Source: Brasenia schreberi (Eukaryota > Streptophyta > Magnoliopsida > Nymphaeales > Cabombaceae). Taken from it: DNA of 64,000 nucleotides. Numbering within the stretch: position 1 is the first letter of the stretch; each line of letters opens with the position of its first letter. The DNA lies in contig JAYKKT010000049.1 of assembly GCA_036023115.1 (NCBI GenBank), positions 1,612,001 to 1,676,000 of the forward strand, given 5' to 3'. Positions 50,871 through 62,606 of this stretch are shown one piece after another. The notes beneath the pieces were generated by a model. It saw only the letters and a program-made list of their open reading frames with translations, ran no database searches and was not told the origin of the DNA. Position numbers and translations under genes: made by a program.

Positions 50871-51299
50871 CACCATTTTAAAACATCTAATTTCTCTTCA
50901 CCCTCATCTTCTTTAAATTCATGAAGATGAGTAGCATTATATACCTCAAACTCAATCAAATCCATATATTTTGGCTACCTTTTAAGCCTATATTTCAAAA
51001 TATAACTAAAAAACTTATCACCAAGAGAAGAAGATGCATGACTGTCACTGCTTTCTTCTTGTACTTGTAGAACAAGTTAATTATGCGTACAACTATAATC
51101 GACACATAATTGATTAATGTTTAATCTTTTATCATTGAACCGAGTTCAACAGTTAGACAAAAAATAAGGTTGCCAGAGCAAGAGTAAGAGCTTATAAGTT
51201 TGTGATTTTTGTTTTCGAAAATTATTATTTATATAACAAAATACTGTTAATAAACAATTTATATTTTAGAAAATATATTTTTAAATACTCTTTAAGCAG

Positions 51300-53060
51300 T
51301 GGCAGTCACCATTCAAAATCACACTCTTTAAGCAATTGCACTAGACGAGTATGTTGTTTAAGTCTTTCTTTTTCTAGTTATGAAGGATGTGTTGGCTACA
51401 TTGTCAATAGGCACTTTGAATGGAACACCTAGTAAGTACACTCTCTCCACTTGCTAGTAATGGACCACAACTAATAGTTCTTTCTCATGAGCCGGATAAT
51501 GCATCTCTGCTCTTTTTCTTACTCAAATGCATCTAGATGGCCATCTTGTACCAAGATGCCTCTAATCGTGCGATTGTCTCTACCTCGAATGAAAGGCTAA
51601 AAATCAAGAGGCCTTAACACAGGTTTTAAAGATATGACATGATTTAGGTGCTCACAATGGTTTGCTACACTCATTTGGACAATTTCATTAGAAGATCGTT
51701 AAGTGGAGCTACCTTCTTTGCATAGCTCTTAACGGACCTATGATAGTAACGTAGTAGTCCTAAGAAACTATTCATCTCCGATTGGTTCTGTAGGTATTTT
51801 CAGTCTATGGTATGTTGTACATTGTGTCCGTTCATTCGAATACTTTTGTTGCTGATGATGTAGTCGAGGAAGTAAATCTCCTAGCTGATGAGCTCAAATT
51901 TCTCCTTCTTAATAATCTATGACAGAAAACAACAATGTTATCTAAATAGATGAAGACAAAATTATCGAGGTATCATACAATACGTCATTCATGTGAGTAA
52001 AGTAGCCAGCATGTTATTTAGCCAAAACGGGTATAACCAAGAATCAAACACCTTATACAAAATGATGCATGTCATCTTGCCCTCACCTCCCTCCGATGTG
52101 CACTTGCCAATAAATACCCTAATCTCAATTCTAACTTCAAGAACCACAAATCAAAGAGATGTGAAATCAATGGAAGAGGATATTGGTCCTTCATCATGAC
52201 CTTGTTAAGTGTGTGACAATATATGCGTAGCCTTAAGGACCGGTCTTGTTTCTTCAAGAATAACGCTAGTGTCTTGTGCCTCCGAAAGGTTGGATCATGC
52301 GTCTCTCAAGAAACTCTTCTAGCACTTCCTATGTTCTACAACTCCATGGGACTCATTCAAAATGTTGGATTAGTCGAAGGTCATATCCCAAGTACGATCT
52401 CCATAGCATGCCTTGGTAGTAGCACTTTAGATAGTTTTGATAGCATGAAATCAACAAATTTTAATGGTACTCCTTGTGAGCCTCCCACTTGACTGCAAGC
52501 ATGGTAGCTTGCCCCATGAAGGTTGTTCTTGACATAAATGGCCGATAGCACACCCCTCGACCTATTTTCATCTAGTGTCATTTGTCCATTCTTAGGGCTT
52601 TCACCTACTAAAGAAGTCACTGCCTAAGATCATGATGAAGTCATCCATCTTAATTACCATGAGATCAAGTCAGCCGATCCAACCTTTGATCGGCGCCCAC
52701 ACTGCAAGAGCCACTTGTCGTACGACCACATTAACCGTCTTGACACAAGGGTTTACTTGAGAGAATTGCAACCCAAGTTAATTAGCCATAATCAATGCTA
52801 GGAAATTGTTTGTAGCCCTAGTACCCGCCGTAGCTCGCACCAACTGCAAACCAATCACCACATCCACATGTAGAGATCTTCGTGCAAATTCATCTCTATT
52901 TGCACTGCATTAGGAAGTTTAAGAGGGGTAGTCAAAGCCTCACCTCTCAGCTAGGAAATTGAAGAATCAATCCTCTGACATGTCTTTTATCTCAAGAAGC
53001 AAAGAGCTAAATTTCTTGATATATTCTCAAACATTACTAGTCTACCTTAATCTAGACAAA
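51300..53060 (-). mobile_element. Ty3/gypsy retrotransposon relic (antisense)
   Basis: Reads right to left. Protease-like DLMVIKMDDFIMILGSDFF is at about 52610-52680, after a region with NPCVKTVNVVVRQVAL. RT begins KKQDRSLRLRIYCHTLNKV and YPLPLISHLFDLW (52072-52257), the Ty3/gypsy form. RT continues DFVFIYLDNIVVFC near 51940 (YLDD family motif with D to N), then KKEKFELIS and SNKSIRMNGHN. RNase H-like remnants follow to about 51350. No LTR was found. Many stops. Confidence 0.82.
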
Positions 53061-53279
53061 CTTTCCCTCGCTTGCCAAACTATGATGGTGATTGGTGGGA
53101 GGAAATTACTTCATTAATTTTTTCTCAACTAGGCTCATGCAAAGGTATCTGAATTCATGTCTTTCTTTTGTGAGACTGATAAGTATGTCACAATAATGTA
53201 GTGTCACCCACAAGGAACATGGTTGCCAGTGGATCCTTCAATAACACCCAAGTTTTTTCTCATCTACATAAATCTCTTG

Positions 53280-53360
53280 TTTACATAAAGCTTGATCAAG
53301 TGTCATGTTAACAGTTAACTCAACAAAAACTATATCATTCTTTATTGTTTTCTTTTAAAG
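53280..53360 (-). mobile_element. RTE C-terminal fragment
   Basis: gtcatgttaacagttaactc and atcattctttattgtttt match the RTE C-terminal region (antisense). About 80 bp, no tail. Confidence 0.7.
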
Positions 53361-53890
53361 AACTTTCTTTTTCTTCACAAGAACTTCTTAACCTTTGTCG
53401 TGGAGCTTTTCTTGGTTGCCTTTTTCCGTGCCTTCCCGTTCACACCAGCCTGCTCTTTTCTGCTTAGTCCGTCTTGTCAAAGAAGAGTTCCATCTATCCC
53501 AACCTTCCCTTTCTGACGTGGCAACCCATCATTAGGGGTAGCCCCTTTTCGTGTTTAAAAACGCATCCCCGTTTTCATAGTGCAGTGAGCGGGCCCCACC
53601 TACTTAAGCTGCACGTTGCCGGGGCCTACTCTTCCCATACAAAAGGCCCAACAACGCGTATCAATGTCTTAGGTACACAATTTTGTGTTCGAGGCGCTGT
53701 TCATCTCCTCACATTGTGTATTGTTCTTATTTTGCCTCTGTTGTTAACTGCATTTCCGTGTTTTCGGTCCTGTTTATATTTCTGATATGTGAAGGAGTTC
53801 GCACACGACATGCTACGAACTTGTTAATGTTATAAGACTGTCAAGGGGAAATGTTTTATTTTATGCATCATTCACTCAGTATAAAACAAT
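53361..53890. other. Unassigned stretch
   Basis: Higher GC than its neighbours, with a 103-codon open frame at 53474-53785 on the plus strand. It resembles no family I know and has no codon-bias support. May be gypsy LTR or leader remains. Confidence 0.4.
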
Positions 53891-53899
53891 GTTGTAATT

Positions 53900-55286
53900 A
53901 GCATATCAGCAACCATATCGTATAGGACACCGAAATGCGATAATTGTATCGTATCATATAATACGGTAAATTAAAAATTAAATTATTTTATAAAACTTTT
54001 AAAAAACTAAAAAATTCAAAAAATATGAAAAATTATAATTAAAAAATAGAAAGTAACCAAGTGATAAAAGAACACAATCAGGGTGTAACCAAAAATGATA
54101 TTTTCACGATCAATAAACTAATACCATGATTCTACAAGTCTAGAAGAGTAAAAAGGTTAACAACATACAAACATGCTTCTTAAAGTTTACAAAATTAAGA
54201 CTACAATTTATTACATAACACAAATACAAAGTAATAAACTACATTTTATTCCACAAAATGTGAACTATAATCGTCAAATACATCATAATAATTATAATCA
54301 GGGTCACCGCCATCATCATCATCGTCGCCACCATAATCTCTCTCCTCCTCCAAAATTTGGTCATCCAATCATTTGCCTATGTTATTATCACCAATCTTTG
54401 CTTATGTTTTCATTGTTCTCTACTTTGCATCCTTTAAAAGAATAGGAGGCTCTTCTTTTTTGACCCAATCATCAAGAATATCAATATTTTCTTACCTAAG
54501 TGAGTCATATGACACCTTCGTTGCTTTTCTTGCATCTCTTTTCATTTGTCTATAAAGAAAACAAAAAAAGAATATAATTTACTTAGAAGTGAGAAAATAT
54601 CATTACTTATGAATTACAACTTACAAGTATAAGGAATAACAAACATATAACAAAAATATCTTTTTTCTCTGTCTTAATTTCATATTGTATGCAATATATC
54701 CCAAATCACGAAGACAAGCTTGCTCCAATCTATTTCTCTTCTTTGTGTGATTGTATTTAAAAATTCCAATTCCTCTCTCATCCACTCTAACTAAATGTTT
54801 GACTTAATATGCATTAAGCAAACCTCGACAAATTCGGTATATCTACTCCAAATCGAACCCATAGTTCATCTAAAATAAAACATAATAAATGAAAGTCTTA
54901 AGTCTTAAGAAGCAACACAAGTCATAAGAATAAAAAATAATAATTTATCAAAAAAATAAATCATACCTGATTACATTTGGGAGAGAAGTTGTATTATAAT
55001 TGACCTTTCAAAATCTCCAATGCAATCTATATACTTACATAGCTCTAAATTAATGTTGCACCTAATAGATGAATCTTGTATAAGGTTAACTGCATTAAAT
55101 ATCTCTTTCTTAACTTCATCATCCTCTACAAACTTGAAAGAAAATATAATAAAAAGATTTAAAAAATAAATATACAAATTATGATACATTTGCCGATTCC
55201 AATGTGCATCAATTATCATTCAAACCTTTTTTAGAAATTACCTCTTGCAATAAAAGTTTGCTTATATTTCTAATTTAACCTTATCC

Positions 55287-55319
<33 letters not shown>

Positions 55320-56280
55320 AACATGCCTATCTTCACTATCTACCATTCTCATTAACTTTACTAAAGATACAATCATCCTAAAAAAAGTATTACATTTCTT
55401 CAAAAAATTAGCATTAAAAATAACATCTACTACAACAACCCCCTCTTCCTTTCTAAACCAACTTATAGAACCCCATTATCATATGCAAACATCTTTCCAA
55501 GCAGTTTTTTGTATGACAAGACTTTAAATAGTAATAATATTTGTAACGAATCTTATCTAACAAAGGCCTAATCAACTCCCTTCCACCAGTGTAGATTCTT
55601 ATCAAATGCAATACCGATGAGTATCTAGTTGAGCCCTAGAAGTAATACGTTGAAGAAATAATGAATGTATTACAACTCTATCACCTCCTTTATGACTCAT
55701 CGCAACCATCGAGGGAACAAGAGAAAAGGTCTCTTGTAGCAAAACAAGAACCCCGCTGCTACTGTCACCATAACCTCAACTCTTTCCTTTATCTTGTTTT
55801 CTCCTACTCTCTTTATCTGTCTCTTCCTCTTCTTCTCTAGCCATACCATGAATTTCTTCTCGACAAGCATCCTGCGACATATTTCAACCGCATATTTTTA
55901 CTCCCTTTGTCATAATATATTCATTTCTTTTGTGACATCTAAAACTTATTAAATTTCATACTTCACACTTTGAAGCACCTGACGACAAGCACTTGCATAC
56001 TTTTTAACTATCGCAAGATGTTTCATGCAAGAAACATATTTGTGTCACCTTGTTATAGAAGGTACACTTATTCACAAGCCTATTGTCTTCATACACCAAA
56101 TATAATACTCTAACACTAGATCACATTATGATGCCATCAAGCCGAGCAAAGATAAACTATAATAAGAGCAAGACTTTATAATGGTAGAAAATCTCAAAAT
56201 TTATGAAAGTCCCAAAATTTTAAGTAAAAAATTGAATTACAAAAAAATACAAATAAAAAAAGAAAGTATGTCACAGATTT
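53900..56280 (-). mobile_element. hAT transposon relic, left copy (antisense)
   Basis: Reads right to left. BED-zinc-finger region about 55850-56230, mid-domain remnants, ORF 54971-55219 with DDEVKKEIFNAVNLIQDSSI and NINLELCKYIDCIGDF, and the C-terminal hAT dimerisation block (TKKRNRLEQACLRDLGYIAY) at about 54670-54760. The last exon has ENIDILDDWVKKEEPPILL near 54440-54500. Strongly similar to the plus-strand copy at 59000-63700. (AT)n at 55287-55314. Terminal repeats not defined. Confidence 0.8.
55287..55314. repeat. (AT)n microsatellite
   Basis: About 14 AT units inside the left hAT relic. The plus copy has only a short tatata at the same place. Confidence 0.9.
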
Positions 56281-57356
56281 AATAAAAACTCTAAGGATTT
56301 TCAAGGGTTTGATACAAAAAAAAACATGTGATTCTTTTACAAAATCAAGTAAATGAAAGGTTTGAAAACGTTTGAGAAAAAGTTAGGACGTAATAAGTAA
56401 ATAACATGTATGAAAACCATTTGAGAACAAGTTAGGAGATAAAGAAGAGTTTGAAAACAAGCAAATCAGTAGAAAAAGACTTGAGTTTCTTGGATTTTAT
56501 ATCCCCACAATCAACATCGACTCGTACTATGTGGGTCATATCATATCGTGCGACCCATCGGTTTGCACTTCTACCCCACCCCACCCGGCATGAAAAGGCT
56601 AGATTAAGATTAAGGCTGTCAAAGCATTATCTATCCTTCTAAATAACCATCATGACCTGTTTGCTGCCTTGTACAGTTGGATGCTTAACGGGATCCATCA
56701 CATCCTAGCTAGTTTTTAAATCACTTCCTACAGTGGAACAGCAGACTGATGTATCAGGAAAAACAACAGCACATCATAGAAATTTGAATTACTTTACAAT
56801 GGTATGTACATTGAATATAAGGTACAAAAATGCAACAACACTTTTAATTAAAATTAATCTTAAAGATTGAATGATGAAGTTGTTTATGCAAGTTTATATG
56901 TATATCATGTGTTAAAAGAGTGTGGCGGCCTGTAATGGATCATGACGTTGATGAATGAGTTAAATAGGTCGGAAAATTGTGAGAATCAAGAAACCGGTCA
57001 GGGGGCGATATATAAACATGTGCGAACTTGTAGGCCACCTAGATTCTACAGAATTTTCTGCAGTTAAATCAGGTAGAACATACTTGAGAGTCGAGCAGAT
57101 GTAGACATGCAATACAGGAATAACTTGGCAATGCAAGGTATGGTGGAGAATATTCCCGACTCTGCCAACAAAAGTCTGAAGTCTCTTTCAAAATAAACGC
57201 AAACTCAGTAACCGCCCAAGTTTCATCAGAATGCGCCTTGTGAACTTTCAAAGAGATTCTTCGTAGCACTAAGTTGTTGCACAAAAAAAACTAACCAAAC
57301 CCGTGTGTGTCAAGATGTTGTTACAAGCTCTTCGAAATTTTGCATATATACAATCA
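56281..57356. other. Stretch between the left hAT relic and the unidentified exon
   Basis: 56281-56640 is probably the 5' non-coding part of the left hAT copy, and contains tcatatcatatcgtgcgaccc. 56641-57356 would include the 3' untranslated region of the exon at 57357-57604. No other gene seen. Confidence 0.45.
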
Positions 57357-57604
57357 TCATGACTTGAGAAACATCTTTCTGAATTCATCGTTCGACTTTG
57401 GTGTATCCTCGTCGCCCTCGTTCTTTGTACTACTGGCAACAAAGCCAAGGGGTCTAGAGATGTTCCTTGGCATAGCGAATGTATTGCTTCCCTTGAGTTG
57501 AACATGACCGCCACGTCTATGTGAGACTAATGAATGTTGTACGCTAGGTTCTTTGGATTCTTCATTTCTACCTTCATGTGTACTAGCAGATAGGGCCCGT
57601 CCAC
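57357..57604 (-). CDS. Terminal coding exon of an unidentified gene
   Basis: A clear acceptor (TATCTTTCTGTAG|GTGG) is followed by about 82 open codons to a TGA at 57357. The product is Ser/Gly/Lys-rich and ends HVQLKGSNTFAMPRNISRPL, GFVASSTKNEGDEDTPKSND, EFRKMFLKS. Balanced composition, higher GC than the flanks, a strong acceptor and a natural stop suggest a real last exon rather than transposon sequence. I do not recognise the family. The upstream exons should lie at higher coordinates. None was found, so the gene may be interrupted by the hAT/RTE block or continue beyond 64000. Confidence 0.5.
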
Positions 57605-57763
57605 CTACAGAAAGATAGTCGCACAGTAAGAATCGTAAGGCAACTAGAGAAGCACCTTGAAAGCAACCAGGAAAAATAACGAAAATAACTGAGTTCAATA
57701 AATTTGAATAGATAAGGAAAGCTGAAATCTTTACAGAGATAAGAATCTAACTTTTCAGCATGC

Positions 57764-57816
57764 ATGTAGCCGACCCAATCTAGTATGGGAAAAGGCTTAG
57801 TTGTTGTTGTCGTTGA
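57764..57816 (+). mobile_element. Very short RTE 3'-end insertion
   Basis: Only the last 15 or so codons' worth and the tail: tgtagccgacccaatctag, tatgggaaaaggcttag and (TTG)n. About 50 bp. The target duplication is unclear (atgc-like). Confidence 0.8.
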
Positions 57817-57889
57817 ATGCAAAATTTACCAACCTCAGTATCGCCCTTTTCAGTTGACATATCGAACTTAAATTTCCTAAAAGTTTCAT

Positions 57890-58440
57890 TTGGAGCTTAT
57901 TAATAACTCCTCAGGCTCCAATCTCATCCACCAACACAATGTTACGTGCACATAACATAAACTAAAGAACTGCATCTTAAATTAGTTCATCCATAATCTA
58001 AGAAATACAGAGTTAGTTTCAATTCTTGGTGTAATTTTTTGTTATTAACATTAAAAGAATTTGTTATTTCCCTCATAAGTTGGCTAGTACATGTGATGTG
58101 CATATAAGAATTATTCCTTTCTTACACAAGTTTCTTAAAAAATATCTCTTGATACCAAAGCAAAGATCTTTTAATCAATAAATACCATGAGGAGGGTGCC
58201 AAAAGTACTCTATAATACATTGAAATAAGTGAATAGCCTCAATGATATACTCCCTGCCATCAATCCAGATTGACTCTTTATCTTACATGATACTTGCCTC
58301 AACTTTTTTCACTAATTGTTCCCATAATTTTATGATATATTAACTTGATCCGTATAATTGACACAATTGGGATTATGGATGCATCAAGGGACTCAAGTAT
58401 CTCTTGTAAATACAAAAAGCTTGAGATTCCATCTAAACAC
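57890..58440 (-). mobile_element. Diverged antisense RTE relic (RT region)
   Basis: Antisense matches to the family RT: catccaccaacacaatgtta, then cataacataaactaa; aatcaataaataccatgagg; ccatcaatccagattgactc; attgacacaattgggattat. No open frame. Clearly older than the other copies. Confidence 0.75.
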
Positions 58441-58990
58441 AAGAAAAAGGACTCCATGCAAACAAATTCACGAGCATACTTTAACAGAATTACATAATAA
58501 CATATAACAATGTTAAATGCCTATTGGCAGGGTTGGTGCCAGTGACATAATTGAAAGTATTCAAATAGGTGGTCTGAAATTCTAGAGCAACTCCATGGAC
58601 AACCACGACAAGAAATTGAGAGTATTGGCAACTTAAACTATCACTTTTCCCCAAAATGTTGGGGTTTAAAATGAAAGTTGCCGATGTGGTTAGTGATTAA
58701 ACTGCAATCAATTATTGACCAACTAAGCACTCGTTAGATTGGCACCTCAATGTTCCGCAGGAGAAAATGATGTCTAATCACCCACTTGAACTCCTCCCAT
58801 ATGTTGAAACGAGCTTGTCCCAGAATAGTCCAGCATGTGGCATCACCACAGCATGGGAAAAGGCTTAGTCATTGTAGTTGTATGTAAGCACTAAGGTAGA
58901 TTTACCAAAAGAATAAATAATTTATTTGATGTACATGGACATAGGCAGTAAATAAAGATTTAAATAATAGTATAGTATATACATACTCTC
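58441..58990. other. Unassigned stretch with an RTE-tail echo
   Basis: 58845-58890 (agcatgggaaaaggcttag then tcattgtagttg) looks like a decayed RTE tail. The remainder shows no family resemblance. Confidence 0.45.
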
Positions 58991-59413
58991 TTTTCTCATT
59001 TAAATTTTTTTGTAACCCGATTTTTTACTTGAACAATTTGGGACTTTCATAAATTATGAGATTTCCCACCTTTATAAAGTCTTGCTCTTATTATGGTTTA
59101 TCTTTGCCCGGCTTTATGGCATGAGAATGATGCGATCTAGCGTAGAAGTATTATATTCGGTGTATGAAGGCAATATGCTTGTGAAAAAGTGTATGTTCAG
59201 TAACGAGGTGAAGCACGGAAGTATTTTCCGCATGAAACATCTTGCGAGAACTAAAAAAAAATGCAAGTGCTTATGGTCGAGTGCCTCAAAGTGTGAAGTA
59301 TGAAATTCAACAAGTTTTGGAACTCACAAAAGAAAGGAAAAAATTACGATAAAGAGAGCATAAATAGGTGATTGGGATATGTCTAAGATGCTTATCGAGA
59401 AGAAATTCATGCT

Positions 59414-59764
59414 ATGGCTAGGACTAGAGAGGAGGAAGAGACAACTGAGCAGAGTAGGAGAAGACGATATAAAGGAAAGAGTGGAGGTTCTAGTAACAGT
59501 AGCAGCGGGTTTGTTATTGTTCTAGATTCATTATTTCTTCAATATACTACTTCCAGAACTCAACCACGTATTAGATCAGTTATGGTTTCAAGGGAGATAA
59601 TTAAGAAACTAGATTTGAAGTGTGAAGAGTTTTTTTATAAAAATTACCTCCCGTTTAGTGTTGCACATTCATTTTCCTTTCAAAACGTGGCAAATGTTAT
59701 TGCTAGTGTAGGATATGGTTATAAGGTCCCTATTTATCATGCTTTGAGGGGTAAATTATTATAA
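59414..59764 (+). pseudogene. hAT transposase N-terminal fragment
   Basis: 116 codons: an Arg/Glu/Ser-rich linker, then the conserved stretch after the BED finger, where a helix with FFYKNYLPFSVAHSFSFQNV precedes VGYGYKVPIYHALRGKLL. Ends in a stop just before the catalytic region. Confidence 0.8.
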
Positions 59765-59833
59765 AAATAGATTGATATTGTTTATAAATAGAGTCTTGAA
59801 TTTAAGGAGTCATGAAAGGTTACTTGTTGTTCC

Positions 59834-60534
59834 CTATGTCACACAAACACTTCTAAGGGGTGGAGTGTCGACCTCAACACTAGTGTGACACCGACACCGT
59901 GTCGGTGCGGTATGACCAAAAAAGAAAAACACAATTTTTTTTGTAACTCACGGATAAATGGGTCCGAATAATGAAGATTGATTTGTGTATTATGATGAAA
60001 TTAGTAGTTGTTTACCATTTATATGTTTTGCTTTAATATAAAGTTGTGTACTTGCTATTGTAGCTGTATACAATATTAGCTTGAATGATTTTGGGTGTGG
60101 ACAATTGGTTTCTTATTACTCAATCTGATTGGATTCTTGACTCCATAGTGTATGCCTTTGCACAGAATCTCTGTCACCAAACACATTTAAAGACCAGAAA
60201 CATTGCCGGATCAATAGAACAGAAGAGTATGACATCACTAGTGGATCCTAGCATAAATACTAGTATATGCTATATCCTACAAAAGATCTTGAAACCATTT
60301 GAATCCATAACTTGGATATTTTGCAGCTCGTAAAATCATTCTAAGTTTCAAATCATTACGAGGGAACTTGCTAATTGATACCTACATGCACCCAAAATTA
60401 GCAAATACTAGTTGTATTATGATTGATTTATGTAGCTTGAATATTATATATAATATATAATATTATATACCTTAGCCGTGTCGCCATACCCAAAATTTTT
60501 GAAATTTGCCGTATCCCGCACTCGTGTGACATAG
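59834..60534 (+). mobile_element. Non-autonomous hAT-type element (701 bp)
   Basis: Perfect 11-bp terminal inverted repeats ctatgtcacac (59834-59844) and gtgtgacatag (60524-60534). 8-bp target duplication gttgttcc / gttgttct with one mismatch. The subterminal region is rich in gtgtcgg/ccgacac. No transposase; the host hAT reading resumes after it. Confidence 0.85.
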
Positions 60535-61028
60535 GTTGTTCTATTATGGTTGATGATTGGACAGATGAGCACCACAGATCATTAATAAACTTCTTGTTTT
60601 ACTGTCTAAAGAAGATATTTTTGAAATCCTGTGACTTGTCCCATATTGATAAAATTGCCCATAATTTATTCCCTATTTTTGAAGATGTTGAGGATATTTA
60701 TGTTCAAAATATTATTCAATTCTGATAATGCTGCAAACTTTGGATTAGTTGGTAAGATGCTTAAGAAGAAGTGAAGAACCATCCATCCTTACTATGGACT
60801 TCATGTGTTGCATGTTGCATATAATTAAATGCTTGAAGATTTAAGTGCAGGGGATGACATTAAGGGGATAATTGATGAATGCAAAAATATCACAAAGTTT
60901 ATTTATAATCACTCATCTGAATTGCATTTGATATAATTTACACTAGTGAAAGCGAGTTAATTAGGCCTTCATTGATAAGATTTGCTACGAATATTATTAT
61001 TATTCAAGGTCTTATACAAAAACTGCAT

Positions 61029-62117
61029 CTATGTTATCAATAGCGCGCTATAGCGTTTTAGCGGAGCTAAAACCGCTATGGCGGGTAATCCTTAGCGGGC
61101 GACCCGCCAAAACGCAATTAGCGCCGCAAACAGCGCTATAACAGATGATATGTTTACTTCCTTTCCTTCCATAGAAGTACTTCGCTTAATAAGGAGTAAA
61201 ATGCTGTGAAGTCAGACTTTATATATGAACTTTAGTTACTACAGTTTGCACTTTGCAGATGATAACCTCCTCATCTTATCAAAATATTCTTGACATCTAA
61301 TTCTGAACTTCTTTGCAGCTTATCCTCTCTTTTGGCTTTTATAGGAAAAGAAGTGTGACGACGTATATGTCTATATGAAACATAATTTTGTTTATGTAAG
61401 GCTCATTTACTCAAACATATGCACTACTTTTCAGCAAAATTTGCTTGATCCAGGAGGTATATGTCTAATTCTGAACTTCTTTGCAGTTTGCACTATGTAA
61501 GGCTCGTTTACTTTATTGTTCTAGGTAATTTTTCACTCTTATCTTTTTGACTTGTCATTCTTTTCTTTTATGCAGATATTACGTAAAGGATATAAACAAG
61601 GATTTAGCATATTTTGTTATTGCTGTAACACCGAGGTACTTGATATATTATCTGCTTTATCTTTGTCACATGATGCATTCAGGTCATAAACCGTGAGTTT
61701 GTAACTTTGTATTATATAGTTAGAAGAGTTCATTTTCAGGTCACTTCTTTGTCAAGAGTTCATTTTCAGGTCAGATCACAACCATTTCCAATTTGGATGC
61801 TAACACTAATCCAGATGACAGATATGTTTTAGTTATTAACGGTTTAGTATACAAGTTTGGCAAATAATATGTACAAATACGCTTGATGCACATGCAAGAT
61901 TATTGGTAGGTGCTTGATTGGTTGTTGTAGGTGAATCATTATTTATTCATGGTAATTGTTAACTTTGGCCTTAGAATTTCTAACAATCTATTCATGGTAA
62001 TTATATATATATATATATAATCATAAATAAAAGTGCACCGCTAAATCCGCTATATCCCTGCTACCGCTATATCAGGGTCGACCGCTAACAACCTGCTAAC
62101 CGCTATTGATAACATAG
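61029..62117 (+). mobile_element. Non-autonomous hAT-type element (1089 bp)
   Basis: Perfect 17-bp terminal inverted repeats ctatgttatcaatagcg (61029-61045) and cgctattgataacatag (62101-62117). Perfect 8-bp target duplication aactgcat at 61021-61028 and 62118-62125. Subterminal agcg/cgct clusters at both ends. No transposase ORF. Its right end is nearly identical to the element at 39567. Confidence 0.93.
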
Positions 62118-62417
62118 AACTGCATTGAAAAAGATGTTGGCATATAATGAATGGGGTTCTATAAGTTGGTCGAGAAAGGAAGAGGGGGTTATTGTAGTAG
62201 ATGCTATTTTTAATGCTAACTTTTGGGAGAAATGTAATACACTTTTTTAGGATGATTGTGCCTTTAGTGAAGTTAATTTGAATGGTAGACAATGAAGATA
62301 GGCATGCTATGCCTTATATATATGATGCTATGGATAAGGCCAAATTGGAAATATAAGTAAACTTTACTGCAAGCGGTCACTTTTAAAGAAGGTTTGAATG
62401 ATAGTTGAAATCGACAA

Positions 62418-62606
62418 ATGCATCATGAATTGCATGCTGTTGCATACTTTCTTAATCCCTTTATTAGATTTTCTCTCAACTTTATAGGGGATGATGAAGT
62501 TAAGAAAGGGATATTGAATGCAATTAAACTTATACAAGATTCATCTATTAGGTGCAACGTTAATTTAGAGCTATGTAAGTATATAGATAGCGTTGGAGAT
62601 TTTTGA
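62418..62606 (+). pseudogene. hAT transposase fragment before the dimerisation domain
   Basis: 62 codons: MHHELHAVAYFLNPFIRFSL, DDEVKKGILNAIKLIQDSSI and NVNLELCKYIDSVGDF. The antisense relic at 54971-55219 encodes the same segment. Confidence 0.8.

Noticed and set aside
61021..62125. Possibility that 61029-62117 is an intron of the hAT transposase
   Set aside because: Boundaries are inverted repeats with an 8-bp duplication, not GT-AG sites.
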